Part shown: positions 20,526-29,065 of the stretch, piece after piece | Numbering within the stretch: the first letter of the stretch is position 1 | Layout: the number at the start of each line of letters is the position of its first letter | Assembly (NCBI GenBank): GCA_006386115.1 | Contig: VFIW01000114.1 | Span: 1-43,007 of the forward strand | DNA length: 43,007 nucleotides | From: Globisporangium splendens | Taxonomy: Eukaryota; Oomycota; Peronosporomycetes; Pythiales; Pythiaceae | Reading direction: 5' to 3' | Notes under the pieces: generated by a model | The model's database searches: none | What the model was told of the DNA's origin: nothing | What the model saw: the letters and a program-made list of their open reading frames with translations, nothing else | Position numbers and translations under genes: made by a program

Positions 20526-21006
20526 GCTGAGGTGGCTGGCATGCCTTCCAACCAATGACTGCATGCCAGCGCACCTTCGCAACTGTTTTGCACCCATGCT
20601 TCCAGAAATAGAAGCAGGTGCTGGACACAGCTTCCATGTTCTCAGACGTATCTGGGAACACAGGATACGGGTGCTGGGCACAACTTCCATGTTCTCAGAT
20701 ATTCCTGGATACATGGAAGCACACTTGCATTCAAGCAATAGTAAAAAGAATATAAAAAGAGTGCATATATGAATATCAAGCTAAAAAGAAGAGAAGAAGA
20801 GAAAAGAGAAGAAACAGGGAAAGACGTAGGCCGTAGGACACAAAGAGAAACAAGAGGGGCTCCATGAGAGCACATGCATATCGTAGGAATTCACATGTCG
20901 ATAAACCATTTATAATTCAACCTACCGTCTTCCCCACAAGTGTCTCTATCCAACAACCGTCCAAACCTCTACAGAAGAACCACCATCGAAGCCCCGAAAC
21001 GTCACA
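20518..21006 (+). repeat. 3' LTR of the chromovirus
   Basis: 489 bp, matching the 5' LTR except at three positions, followed by the TTCTA target duplication. It contains the end of the pol frame (stop at 20523-20525). Confidence 0.96.
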
Positions 21007-21263
21007 TTCTATGTTATTTACTATATTGAAAGTCAAAATCGGCATCGTCATGCATCTGAATTGGAATACACTCATTTTGCTCATTTCACATTAGAATGCC
21101 ACTACATAGTCGCTTTCGTAACTTTTCCGGGTCTGTACTCAGTGTCAGGATCATCGACATGAACGCGATCGTTTGTCTCTGAAGCAACAGACACGGCTAA
21201 CTTGGATTAGAAAGAAAACTGCGGCCATACAATGGGGAGACCAAGGATGCATTTATCGCAAGC

Positions 21264-21551
21264 CTAAAGCAACTGCTCCAAGTACCAACCTTCTCTCGCC
21301 AACTCGTAAAACACACCCTTCGAGTCCTTTACCAAATTATTCGGCGAATCAAACTCCACCACATTCCCGTCGCTCAACACCATAATGCGATCCGACTCCA
21401 ACACGGTCGCCAGACGATGCGCGATCGTCAGCACCGTCCGTCCTTGAAGTCGCGATCGATCATCGTCTGCAACTTCTTCTCCGTCGCATGGTCGATCGAC
21501 GCCGTCGCCTCATCCATCACCACAATGCGAGTCTGCGTCAACAACGCACGA
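21264..21551 (-). pseudogene. Truncated ABCC transporter remnant (end of NBD2)
   Basis: On the minus strand this 288-bp stretch encodes the last part of an ABCC NBD2: Walker B VVMDEATASID, the H-loop region and the C-terminal tail ending YLEQLL and a stop (21264-21266). It is nearly identical in DNA to the ends of the three full ABCC genes. Residues such as LESDR and the VKDSKGV tail group it with copy 3, while the LEQLL end is closer to copy 1. One base is missing in the segment after the DRDFK-coding stretch (CCGTCCGTCC against CCGTCGCGTCC on the plus strand), which shifts the frame. Homology stops abruptly at about 21551. It has no promoter or start, so it is a fragment of a fourth copy or a failed conversion/duplication product. 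Confidence 0.88.
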
Positions 21552-22986
21552 ACCCCACATCGCATCTTGGACGCCATCTTCGCCATGCTGTTCCATCCAA
21601 CCGAGTGCAGATCTCAAAGGCGATTGATGCCCACCACCCGAAAAACTTGATTGCCAGACGATCAACTCCTGCTGTGAACTTCGCCGTAGCTCCGCCACCT
21701 CTGAACGAGTGTTCCGTAGTGCGCTGGATTTTTACCACATGCACCAGCCGCTTGCTTGTGAATAGTATTTACCGGTTGAACGCTTGGTCGAGGACTGCGA
21801 CACCGGCGTCACTTGCGCCAAGCTAAATGTGGACGTCGGCAGGTGGATCAGCGCCGAACATCGAGACAGGAAGTTCCTGAAGGTGACTATGCTGGAGAAT
21901 GGCTTGAAGCCAATCAAGATCCTTTCGAATGTTCGCGTCAACAGAGATTATACAGAACTTTTTCGAGCCGACTGCTGCGTGATGAATACGCTGAAAGCAC
22001 GGCTTTGCTGCACATAGACACGTGCAGACGTGGCGAAGGTTCCCGAGCAGACAGCTTATTTCGTCGCGAGTGGCGTGCTTTTGGTTCTGCATTGCCGACA
22101 CTCTGTCCAACGCTTTCTTGATTTTATCCGCTGGGATCGAGATCGTGCAAGCGGCTGTGTTAAATTGGACTATGATTGGCTAGAGAGTTACGCCAGGACT
22201 CAAGTTATCCTGAGTTGTGAACTCATCTTAACTTTAAACCTGGCGTAAATACCTGCAATAAATTACCAGCATTGGGCGACTCAGCACCCTCTGAACCTCA
22301 CATCGTACTGGAAGCTCCCCGGCAGCGACAGCGTGTCATGGTCACCACTGCACCGCACATTCCTCATCCGATGTGCTTGCCTCACTCCCGGCACAATCAG
22401 GCGTGTCACCCCATATCACAAAACGCACTGCACCCCTCCCACACACACACATACACGCGCACACCGCACGATGTCCTGGTGGCACGAATCACATCGTCAC
22501 ATTCACAATTCTCATTCTAAACCCTACACTGCAGACCCTAGACCTTTATAATTTGGTGCTGGTTCATTCACCTTCACATCACTACTCCGATTAAAGGACT
22601 GTTGCTGCACATTGAGTCATATTCGTTTCATTTGCACAATGCAAATCAAAGTTACGCCAACCCCAAATGAAACAGACCCGAGCGCGTTGACTGTCGGATT
22701 GAAGCCACATTTTTCCTACTCAGACCAGTTCATCTGGAGTAGCTGCGTGCTAGAGCAGGTAAGCATGTGCTCAGAACGCACGGCTCTACGAAGCGTTGTT
22801 GGGAGGGGAGGTCAAAAACAGGCGTTTCGGCTGGACATAGATTTAAAGTTGGTGTTGAAAAAGTATTGATGCAGTGCCACGCATTCGCGTAGTACTCACC
22901 TCAGCATTGATTTACAGCGGCCTCGTCGCAGAGTTAAACTGCGTCGATATAAAAAGGATCAGCCTGCGAAATAAATAGAAATCTTC
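21552..22986. other. Intergenic region with unidentified small ORFs
   Basis: Between the ABCC remnant and the first PLAC8 gene I recognise no gene. Overlapping ORFs of 70-110 codons (for example 21784-22017 and 21813-22121) match no family I know and lack support. A structured foldback lies at 22188-22248. A CA-rich stretch lies near 22440-22470. Confidence 0.45.
22188..22248. repeat. 61-nt symmetric foldback element
   Basis: Three nested stems share exactly one symmetry centre: TTACGCCAGG/CCTGGCGTAA (22188-22197 with 22239-22248), AAGTTA/TAACTT (22202-22207 with 22229-22234) and GAGTT/AACTC (22212-22216 with 22220-22224). Symmetric 4-nt internal loops and a 3-nt apical loop (GTG) complete it, giving 21 base pairs in 61 nt. 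It could be a structured RNA, a MITE remnant or a cruciform site. No second copy was noticed in this window. Confidence 0.8.
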
Positions 22987-23610
22987 TTAAACCAAGTATG
23001 CTGGGAGCGTGTCTTTGGCTTTCGACTTTTCAACGTGCTTGGACATCTGAGCCAACGCACAGCACGACAAGAAACAGCCCACAGGCGCATCGATCAGCTT
23101 GCCACCAGGGATGCCGTAGAACGCGCGCACCCATCCACGAAGCAGCACCACGCCGATCAAAAAGTGCATCCCCGCGTACACCGCACCGAAGAGCGTCTTG
23201 CGGATCTTGAGACCGCCCATGCTGATCGTCTTGTCCGCATCTTCGTCCCACTTGAGCGCTGTGTAGACTCCGCAGCCGATGGCGCCGTAGTAGAAGACGC
23301 CGATGAGAATGCCGAGGACAATGGGGAACTTTTGGATCTCCCGGGCAGAGTAGTAGGCGCTGCCGCATGGAAGGAATATGGCAACGAGGAGGTGGTGTGG
23401 TGCCGAGCAGTCGAAGAGTTGGACTTCCCACGTGCTGACAACGTCGGTTGGCGTATCGACCTGTTCAGTGTAGGACTTGTCGATTTCTTCAATGTAGGGC
23501 TTGTCCATCTCTTCATTGTAGGGCTTGTCGAAATCTTCGGAGCAGAGCTTGCCGATTTCGCCTAAGATAGGAGTGGACGTCTGTGGGTGGTATGCGTGCT
23601 TGCTGGCCAT
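22987..23610 (-). CDS. PLAC8-family Cys-rich small membrane protein, copy 1
   Basis: The 207-residue protein belongs to the PLAC8/FW2.2-like (DUF614) superfamily by its WEVQLFDC start of domain, the FLPCGSAYYSA segment and the C-terminal CFLSCCALAQMSKHV, which resembles the family's Cys-rich CCALCQ motif. Hydrophobic stretches suggest two or three membrane segments (around FPIVLGILIGVFYYGAIGCG and MHFLIGVVLL). Family members have been linked to metal export, organ or cell size and membrane stress, but no specific role follows here. The start (23610) aligns with the paralogues; an in-frame ATG at 23673 is earlier but lies inside the initiator-like element. Unique to this copy is an N-terminal insertion of three octapeptide repeats (DKPYNEE-like). 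The core is most similar to copy 4. Confidence 0.88.
   Translation of the reverse strand: MASKHAYHPQTSTPILGEIGKLCSEDFDKPYNEEMDKPYIEEIDKSYTEQVDTPTDVVSTWEVQLFDCSAPHHLLVAIFLPCGSAYYSAREIQKFPIVLGILIGVFYYGAIGCGVYTALKWDEDADKTISMGGLKIRKTLFGAVYAGMHFLIGVVLLRGWVRAFYGIPGGKLIDAPVGCFLSCCALAQMSKHVEKSKAKDTLPAYLV
23461..23532 (-). repeat. Three 24-bp tandem repeats coding octapeptides in PLAC8 copy 1
   Basis: The minus strand encodes FDKPYNEE, MDKPYIEE and IDKSYTEQ (residues 27-50) in perfect register, followed by a degenerate fourth unit VDTPTDVV. The other three paralogues lack it. Confidence 0.85.
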
Positions 23611-23671
23611 GTTCCAAGCTGGTTGGTGAGGAGGAACACGTTGGTAGTGCTTGTGATGTTCGCGGAATCTC

Positions 23672-24009
23672 AAATTGAGTTATGACGTGCAACCAGATCG
23701 CTGCGATTCCAAATCTCTCTGTCGTTTTCTCTCTCCTGGTGTACGCAACGGATCTTTTCCTGAGACGTGCTTACGCTCCCGTACCTATGCAATTTGCTTC
23801 GTACGCTTTCTTGCTGGCAAATCTACGACAACAGCGGTATAGGACTGAAACTTCCCCGCGCTGCTGCTATTGCGACGGAGAGAATCCAGCAGGACACCAA
23901 GACTGCAGAAAGAGGCGAGGCTGGCCTATCTTTATACACGAGCTCCACAGTTGGGGCATAGCCAGACGATGATTATTCTCCCAGAGAGGGGGAGTCAACA
24001 TGGCTACAT
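23672..24009 (-). promoter_or_regulatory. Promoter of PLAC8 copy 1 with three shared blocks and an initiator
   Basis: In gene direction: block A, GTAGCCATGTTGACTCCC type (23971-24009, about 370-400 nt upstream); block B, GCTGGATTCTC (23880-23890, about 275 nt upstream); block C, GAGCGTAAGCACG (23766-23778, about 160 nt upstream); and initiator/FPR-like TCATAACTCAATTT (23672-23685, 62-75 nt before the ATG). All four recur in the same order in front of the other three paralogues. Confidence 0.75.
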
Positions 24010-24767
24010 GCTATAAGAAAGAACCTCGTTTAGAGCGACCAGATGCTGATCGATTTGCATCACAAATCAATCTAAAATCCAACGGTGTCACCTAATAAAT
24101 CTACATCGCATTTGAGCACTGACCCTCTCCACGTTGTTGCGAATCGACAGGGGTACTGAATGGCAGCATGTTGTAACGCAGATAGTGATTTCTTGTTGCC
24201 ATCGCTTCACAAGCACCCCGCCTTAACTGGCTAAACTCATCGGCATCAAGTTGGCTACCGTCACTGGAGCGAGAAAAGCGAGTCGTGTCGATACGAGGAC
24301 TACACTCACTTGTTCAATTTGGTATCGCGTGCGTGCAATCAAAGCTCAAAGCGATGCCGGCTTGCTCTACTGTAGACATCGTTTTTCTCAAAATGCCCTC
24401 ATGTCTCGTCAGTTGTCATGTTGAACCCACCTTCAATGGCGACTTAGTCTCAGCGCGATATCTTAAAACCTTCTCGAGTCTCGTCGATTGCCGAATTGAA
24501 GTCGCTGCTTCCCGTTCGAACCAGTCGATCTAGCGTAACTGAGTGACAAATGCATGCAAGCAGGTAAGCAAGGATTGGTTCTAGGAATGACAGCACGCAT
24601 GCGATTCAATCGACGGCTATTTCATGTTGGGTAAAGCAGATACTTTTAGTCGGGTCAAATTAATGAACAAAACGACTTACAGCAGAACTGAAAGCAAACG
24701 GCGACGTCCAAACCTACTTACAATCGCACGTAGATGAACCAGACTGCCTAGAAGTCGATACATCCAA
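24010..24767. other. Intergenic region between PLAC8 copies 1 and 2
   Basis: No supported gene. The part next to 24009 (to about 24060) resembles the sequence just upstream of block A in copy 4, so the duplicated promoter is longer than the blocks alone. The remainder is unremarkable. Confidence 0.5.
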
Positions 24768-25325
24768 TTAGGCTGAGTAAGCTGGGAGCGTGTTGCTGGC
24801 TCGAGTCTTCGATTTCGCGACGTGCTTGGACATCTGAGACAACGCACAGCACGACAAGAAACAACCCACAGGCGCATCGATCAGCTTGCCACCAGGGATG
24901 CCGTAGAACGCACGCACCCATCCACGAAGCAGCACCACGCCGATCAAAAAGTGCATCCCCGCGTACGCCGCACCGAAGAGCGTCTTGCGGATCTTGAGAC
25001 CGCCCATGCTGATCGTCTTGTCCGCATCTTCGTCCCACTTGAGCACTGTGTAGACTCCGCAGCCGATGGCGGCGTAGTAGAAGATGCCGATGAGAATGCC
25101 GAGGACAATGGGGAACTTCTGGATCGCCCGGGCCGAGTAGTAGGCGCTGCCACATGGAAGGAATATGGCAGCGAGGAGGTGGTGTGGTGCCGAGCAGTCG
25201 AAGAGTCCGACTTCCCATTCGCCGGTGATGTCAGTTTGCTTGTTCTCTTCGCCGATGCGAGACTCGTCGTCTTCAACCATGTAGGGACCAGAGGCTTGTG
25301 GCGTGTGAGCTTCGGTGTAGTTCAT
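24768..25325 (-). CDS. PLAC8-family Cys-rich small membrane protein, copy 2
   Basis: 185 residues. The N-terminus is hydrophilic and acidic (VEDDESRIGEENKQ), then the PLAC8-type domain starts at GEWEVGLFDC and continues through FLPCGSAYYSARAIQ, hydrophobic helices and GCFLSCCALSQMSKHV. It differs from the other copies at its tail (KTRASNTLPAYSA). In the core it groups with copy 3 through shared VGLFDC, LLAAIF, ARAIQK and FYYAAIG, against VQLFDC, LLVAIF, AREIQK and FYYGAIG in copies 1 and 4. Start at 25325 is the first ATG after the initiator-like element. Membrane location is predicted; function not known. Confidence 0.88.
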   Translation of the reverse strand: MNYTEAHTPQASGPYMVEDDESRIGEENKQTDITGEWEVGLFDCSAPHHLLAAIFLPCGSAYYSARAIQKFPIVLGILIGIFYYAAIGCGVYTVLKWDEDADKTISMGGLKIRKTLFGAAYAGMHFLIGVVLLRGWVRAFYGIPGGKLIDAPVGCFLSCCALSQMSKHVAKSKTRASNTLPAYSA

Positions 25326-25383
25326 TGTGGAAGCTGGTTGAGATGAAAACTATTGGCGGAGCTAGCACTGCCGGAGGAGGCGC

Positions 25384-25783
25384 AAATTGAATTATGACGG
25401 ACAGTCAGATCCTCGCCCTTTCAAGGCTCTATCTCTCTTCATCGTGTTCACAAAGAAATCTTCCCCCAAAGCGTGCTTACGCTACTGTCGAGTTGAAGCT
25501 TTGGAGTGTACGAAGGATGTCGTTTGGCGGTGGTTAAACGGTTGTGGCAGCGGGTGGGGATGAAACCTACCCATTTTTGTTGAGACAGAGAGAATCCAGC
25601 ATCGCCGCAGTGGGGGAATCGTTGTGTATGAGTTTATCGGGTGAACGTGAGACTGCTTCAGCCTCACGATGTTGAAGTGCTTCAAAGCGACAAGACACTG
25701 CCAGGTGGTCTGATTGCTCTCCCAGTTGGTAGAACCAGGCGGTCCGATTGTTCACCCAAAAAGGGGGAATCAACATGGCTACA
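25384..25783 (-). promoter_or_regulatory. Promoter of PLAC8 copy 2 with the shared blocks
   Basis: In gene direction: block A at 25746-25783 (TGTAGCCATGTTGATTCCCC), block B GCTGGATTCTC at 25590-25600, block C AGCGTAAGCACG at 25472-25483, and initiator/FPR-like TCATAATTCAATTT at 25384-25397 (59-72 nt before the ATG). Order and spacing are as in the other copies. Confidence 0.75.
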
Positions 25784-26603
25784 GTCTGAAATAACGTCCA
25801 TCGGCCAGCTCACTTCAAGAAGCACAAACACGTGGGAGCAAAAATCTCCCCAACAGTGTCAGGGAGAAAGAAAGCGCTGAAAGGCAACACGCGCCTCGGG
25901 ACAATGGTCTGATCGGGACTACCTACAAGAGGTGACAGGGTGACGTCGAAAGAGTTCTGACGGGGTCATAGATGATTGTCAGATTGCGATGTTTTCTGGC
26001 AGACAACCAGAAAACTAGTTCGCTCTTATTTCCTCTTGGTGATATGTGTTGCAGTTTGTAGGTCATGAGACTCTGCAGCCAAGACTGTGGAATTAATTCA
26101 CCCCTCCCCTCTGTCTTGAATGAAAAACGACAAGACCACCGCATCACTCTTAGCTTTTCATTATTTATCCAGATAAAACATGGTCAGGGCGTCTTTAAGT
26201 TGGGATAGGCAGTGGGCTCTTTCTGCTGTGCCAAGTCGGGGAGTCTCTACTGAAGACGGTGTACCAGACACCTGGCTGGTCATCCAAACATCATATTATC
26301 AACACGCAGATGAATCTCTTTCATCATTTAGTTAAACACGCTCACTGATTCCACCTTTGCCCACCTGATTCCTTCGTGATAACTTTGGAATGACCGCTGC
26401 TCAACTTGAGCCTCGAGGGCGCTTCCTGGCGTAGGCGGAGGAAGTAATCGTGGCTGGTTTCTCGCTTTGTTCGTTTGACAGCCCAGCATCTCATCTGAAT
26501 GTTCATCGTATATAAAGAACTGTCCTAGTATTCCGACACTTTTGTCACGACCACTTTTTAACCCAATCAAATTCTAGTTGCTGTAAACGGGGTTTTTTCG
26601 ACA
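25784..26603. other. Axis of the PLAC8 cluster between the two divergent pairs
   Basis: No gene is seen. The symmetry axis of the four-gene array falls near 26.17-26.34 kb. Sequence at about 26365-26540 resembles 28385-28560 upstream of copy 4 (for example CATCTCATCTGAA), so the duplication behind copies 3 and 4 reaches this far. I found no matching segment upstream of copy 2. Confidence 0.45.
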
Positions 26604-26941
26604 AATGTAGCCATGTTGACTCCCCTTCTTTGAGCGAGTAATCGCATCCTACCGTCTCATAAGTCTCTGGCAAAGCAGCTGCAGTTCCAGCCACGTCTAC
26701 TTAGCAGCGACTCCTTCGCTTGTGGTGCTGCTGGATTCTCCTCGTCGCAACAATGCTCAGTGTTTCTCTTTTCGCACACGCCGCCAGAGCAGCCATTTAA
26801 CTACGGCAGAAGCGATATACACACCATAGCTTTGTCTATACAGGAGCGTAAGCACGCCTTGCGAAAAGATCCATTGAGAACATAACGAACGCGAGAGACT
26901 TCAGTTGCGCTTAGCCTCAATTGCATGTCACTACTCAATTT
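26604..26941 (+). promoter_or_regulatory. Promoter of PLAC8 copy 3 with the shared blocks
   Basis: Block A at 26604-26642, block B GCTGGATTCTC at 26730-26740, block C GAGCGTAAGCACG at 26844-26856, and initiator/FPR-like TCACTACTCAATTT at 26928-26941, 64-77 nt before the ATG at 27005. Confidence 0.75.
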
Positions 26942-27004
26942 GCGATATCGTCCGCATCACAAACACCGACACCACCACCACATACTTTTAGACCAACTCC
27001 GAAC

Positions 27005-27532
27005 ATGGCGTACACTCACGCATACACATCGCAGGTGTCTGCTCCTATCATGGGCGAAGAGAACAAGCAAACTGACATCACCGGCGAATGGGAAGTCGGA
27101 CTCTTCGACTGCTCGGCACCACACCACCTCCTCGCTGCCATATTCCTTCCATGCGGCAGCGCCTACTACTCGGCCCGGGCGATCCAGAAGCTCCCCATTG
27201 TCCTCGGCATTCTCATCGGCGTCTTCTACTACGCCGCCATCGGCTGCGGAGTCTACACAGCGCTCAAGTGGGACGAAGATGCGGACAAGACGATCAGCAT
27301 GGGGGGTCTCAAGATCCGCAAGACGCTCTTCGGTGCGGCGTACGCGGGGATGCACTTTTTGATCGGCGTGGTGCTGCTTCGTGGATGGGTGCGTGCGTTC
27401 TACGGCATCCCTGGTGGCAAGCTGATCGATGCGCCTGTGGGTTGTTTCTTGTCGTGCTGTGCGTTGTCTCAGATGTCCAAGCACGTTGAAAAGTCGAAAG
27501 CCAAAGACACGCTCCCAGCGTACGAGACGTAG
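27005..27532 (+). CDS. PLAC8-family Cys-rich small membrane protein, copy 3
   Basis: 175 residues: a short N-terminus (MAYTHAYTSQVSAPIMGEE), then GEWEVGLFDC, FLPCGSAYYSARAIQK, a strongly hydrophobic segment (PIVLGILIGVFYYAAIGCGV), a charged loop (KWDEDADKTISMGGLKIRK), a second hydrophobic segment (AGMHFLIGVVLL) and the Cys-rich GCFLSCCALSQMSKHV. The ATG at 27005 follows the initiator-like element by 64 nt; the longer frame from 26921 would start upstream of that element and is not used. It is divergent from copy 2, its closest relative in the core. The N-terminal YTxAYTSQ pattern resembles copies 1 and 2. Confidence 0.88.
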   Translation: MAYTHAYTSQVSAPIMGEENKQTDITGEWEVGLFDCSAPHHLLAAIFLPCGSAYYSARAIQKLPIVLGILIGVFYYAAIGCGVYTALKWDEDADKTISMGGLKIRKTLFGAAYAGMHFLIGVVLLRGWVRAFYGIPGGKLIDAPVGCFLSCCALSQMSKHVEKSKAKDTLPAYET

Positions 27533-28629
27533 GCAATCTGACAGCACAGGAAGCAAATCGACGCAAGACCGAGGAAATCGCACGACAGAGGGCAGGGACA
27601 AGGTGTATGCCAGACCCATCTGATCAGGTCGAAAGGCTGAAAAGTGTGACGTACATATCCACGAGAGACTCTAGCTTCGACGAATCTTCCCAGAATTTTG
27701 TTTATTTAGTCGCAGGTCGTGGGGAAGGGATTTCACCGGCAGGATCAGGCACATAAACTGCACTAACAGCAGATGACATGGACGTCAAGGCAATTAGCAA
27801 AATAGAAATCTCCATTCCTCTTTCTTTAACATGGACTTTCTCTTTTCTTTGATCCAACTAATATGCTAATATTGCTGCACCCAAGATGAAATAACTCTGC
27901 AGATCAAACCGGTGCGGAGCGAGCCCACGACTGTTCTTCCGAGTACCTGTTCGTTGACGAGCAGCTGCCCCCAGCTCAACTCCATCCACTATGTAGACTG
28001 ACCTGGCTGAGGGTTCACTCCACGAGACATGAGAAGGTTGTAGAATAAAAGTGGGCTGTAGGATAGAAAGTCGAGAACGAGTGGTCGTCTTTTGGCTGTC
28101 CATTCTATGCAGTGAATGGAAAAGGTGGGCACTACACTTCTATCCTGCTGGTAGATATGGCTCATTCCGACGAGTTTTTAGTCGTTAAGGTGAGGTGCAA
28201 TGGACCAAGCGCGATGGCGAGTTGCATCACTCCCCGGTTCCTTTTGTTGATCTCGGTTCTTCGGAGACACTTCCGTTGCGACAACGCAAGTGGAGATCGA
28301 CGTCGAAGCGATGCATACACTACTGTACTCTGTACAGTAGTCAGTGGACTCGCCTCTCACCCACGCATGACCTCTCAGTGTCTTTTGTTTCTTCGTGGCA
28401 ACGTTGGAACGATCGCTACTCGTGCCGCTTCCTGAGGAAGGCGGATAATCATGGCACGTTTGCTCGACACCTTGTCCTCCTTGCGCACCATCTCATCTGA
28501 ACATATCCCGTATAGGAAGCCGTTGTTGAATTCGGGTATTATTTTCATGCTTCCGTCGAATGTCCATACAAATCAATCGCTTGATCTGATCATCACCCGG
28601 TCTCTCTAATCGGGGTCCTTTTTCACATA
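27533..28629. other. Intergenic region between PLAC8 copies 3 and 4
   Basis: No supported gene. A perfect 10-bp hairpin lies at 28319-28341. From about 28380 the sequence resembles the far-upstream region of copy 3. Confidence 0.5.
28319..28341. repeat. Perfect 10-bp hairpin
   Basis: ACTACTGTAC (28319-28328) and GTACAGTAGT (28332-28341) pair perfectly around a TCT loop. It lies upstream of the promoter blocks of PLAC8 copy 4. Function unknown. Confidence 0.7.
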
Positions 28630-29013
28630 ATGTAGCCATGTTGACTCTCCCGTTCTGGGAGCATAATCCTCTCGCCTGGTTCTCATAAAAAGCGTCTGGC
28701 AACGAATGTGCTGTCACTGGGGAGCACTTGGGCAAAGACCCAGGAAAGGTAGCAGCCTCATTTCCATCCAGCCGAGCACAATCGCAATGATTCTTCTCCC
28801 TTTTTGTTTGTGGTGCTGGATTCTCTCCGGACCGACAACGGCAGCGAGTGGGTTGCACCCCCACACACTTGCTGCTGCAGCCGCTTAGGAGATCGCGCGC
28901 ACACACAAAAACTCCATCTTTACTAGGAGCGTAAACACGTCTCGAGAAAACATCATTGTGAACTGAGAGAGACTTAGGAGTGGACGGATCTGCTTCTAGA
29001 CATAATTCAATTC
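28630..29013 (+). promoter_or_regulatory. Promoter of PLAC8 copy 4 with the shared blocks
   Basis: Block A at 28630-28668, block B GCTGGATTCTC at 28815-28825, block C GAGCGTAAACACG (one change) at 28927-28939, and initiator/FPR-like ACATAATTCAATTC at 29000-29013, 53-66 nt before the ATG at 29066. Confidence 0.75.
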
Positions 29014-29065
29014 GCGATTCCATCAGCACCAGCAAAAGTTTCCATCTCCACAACTAGCTTCCAAA

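Larger units (their letters stand above)
14570..21006 (+). mobile_element. Complete Ty3/gypsy LTR retrotransposon (chromovirus type)
   Basis: The 6437-bp element is bounded by two 489-bp LTRs (TG...CA ends) and flanked by a perfect 5-bp target duplication TTCTA (14565-14569 and 21007-21011). It holds a candidate primer-binding site (from 15061), gag and pol with order protease, RT, RNase H, integrase, chromodomain, and a G-rich polypurine tract just before the 3' LTR. The LTRs differ at only three positions by eye (about 99.4% identity), so insertion is recent. The one obvious defect is a TAA inside gag at 16170-16172. The C-terminal chromodomain places it among chromoviruses, which generally integrate into heterochromatin. 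Confidence 0.97.

Noticed and set aside
21784..22248. Small ORFs of 70-100 codons as possible genes
   Set aside because: They overlap one another, match no family I know, and no promoter or conservation supports them.
22436..22470. CA-rich stretch as a microsatellite
   Set aside because: Interrupted and short; not a clean repeat array.
26921..27004. Longer start for PLAC8 copy 3
   Set aside because: It would begin upstream of the initiator-like element and has no counterpart in the paralogues.
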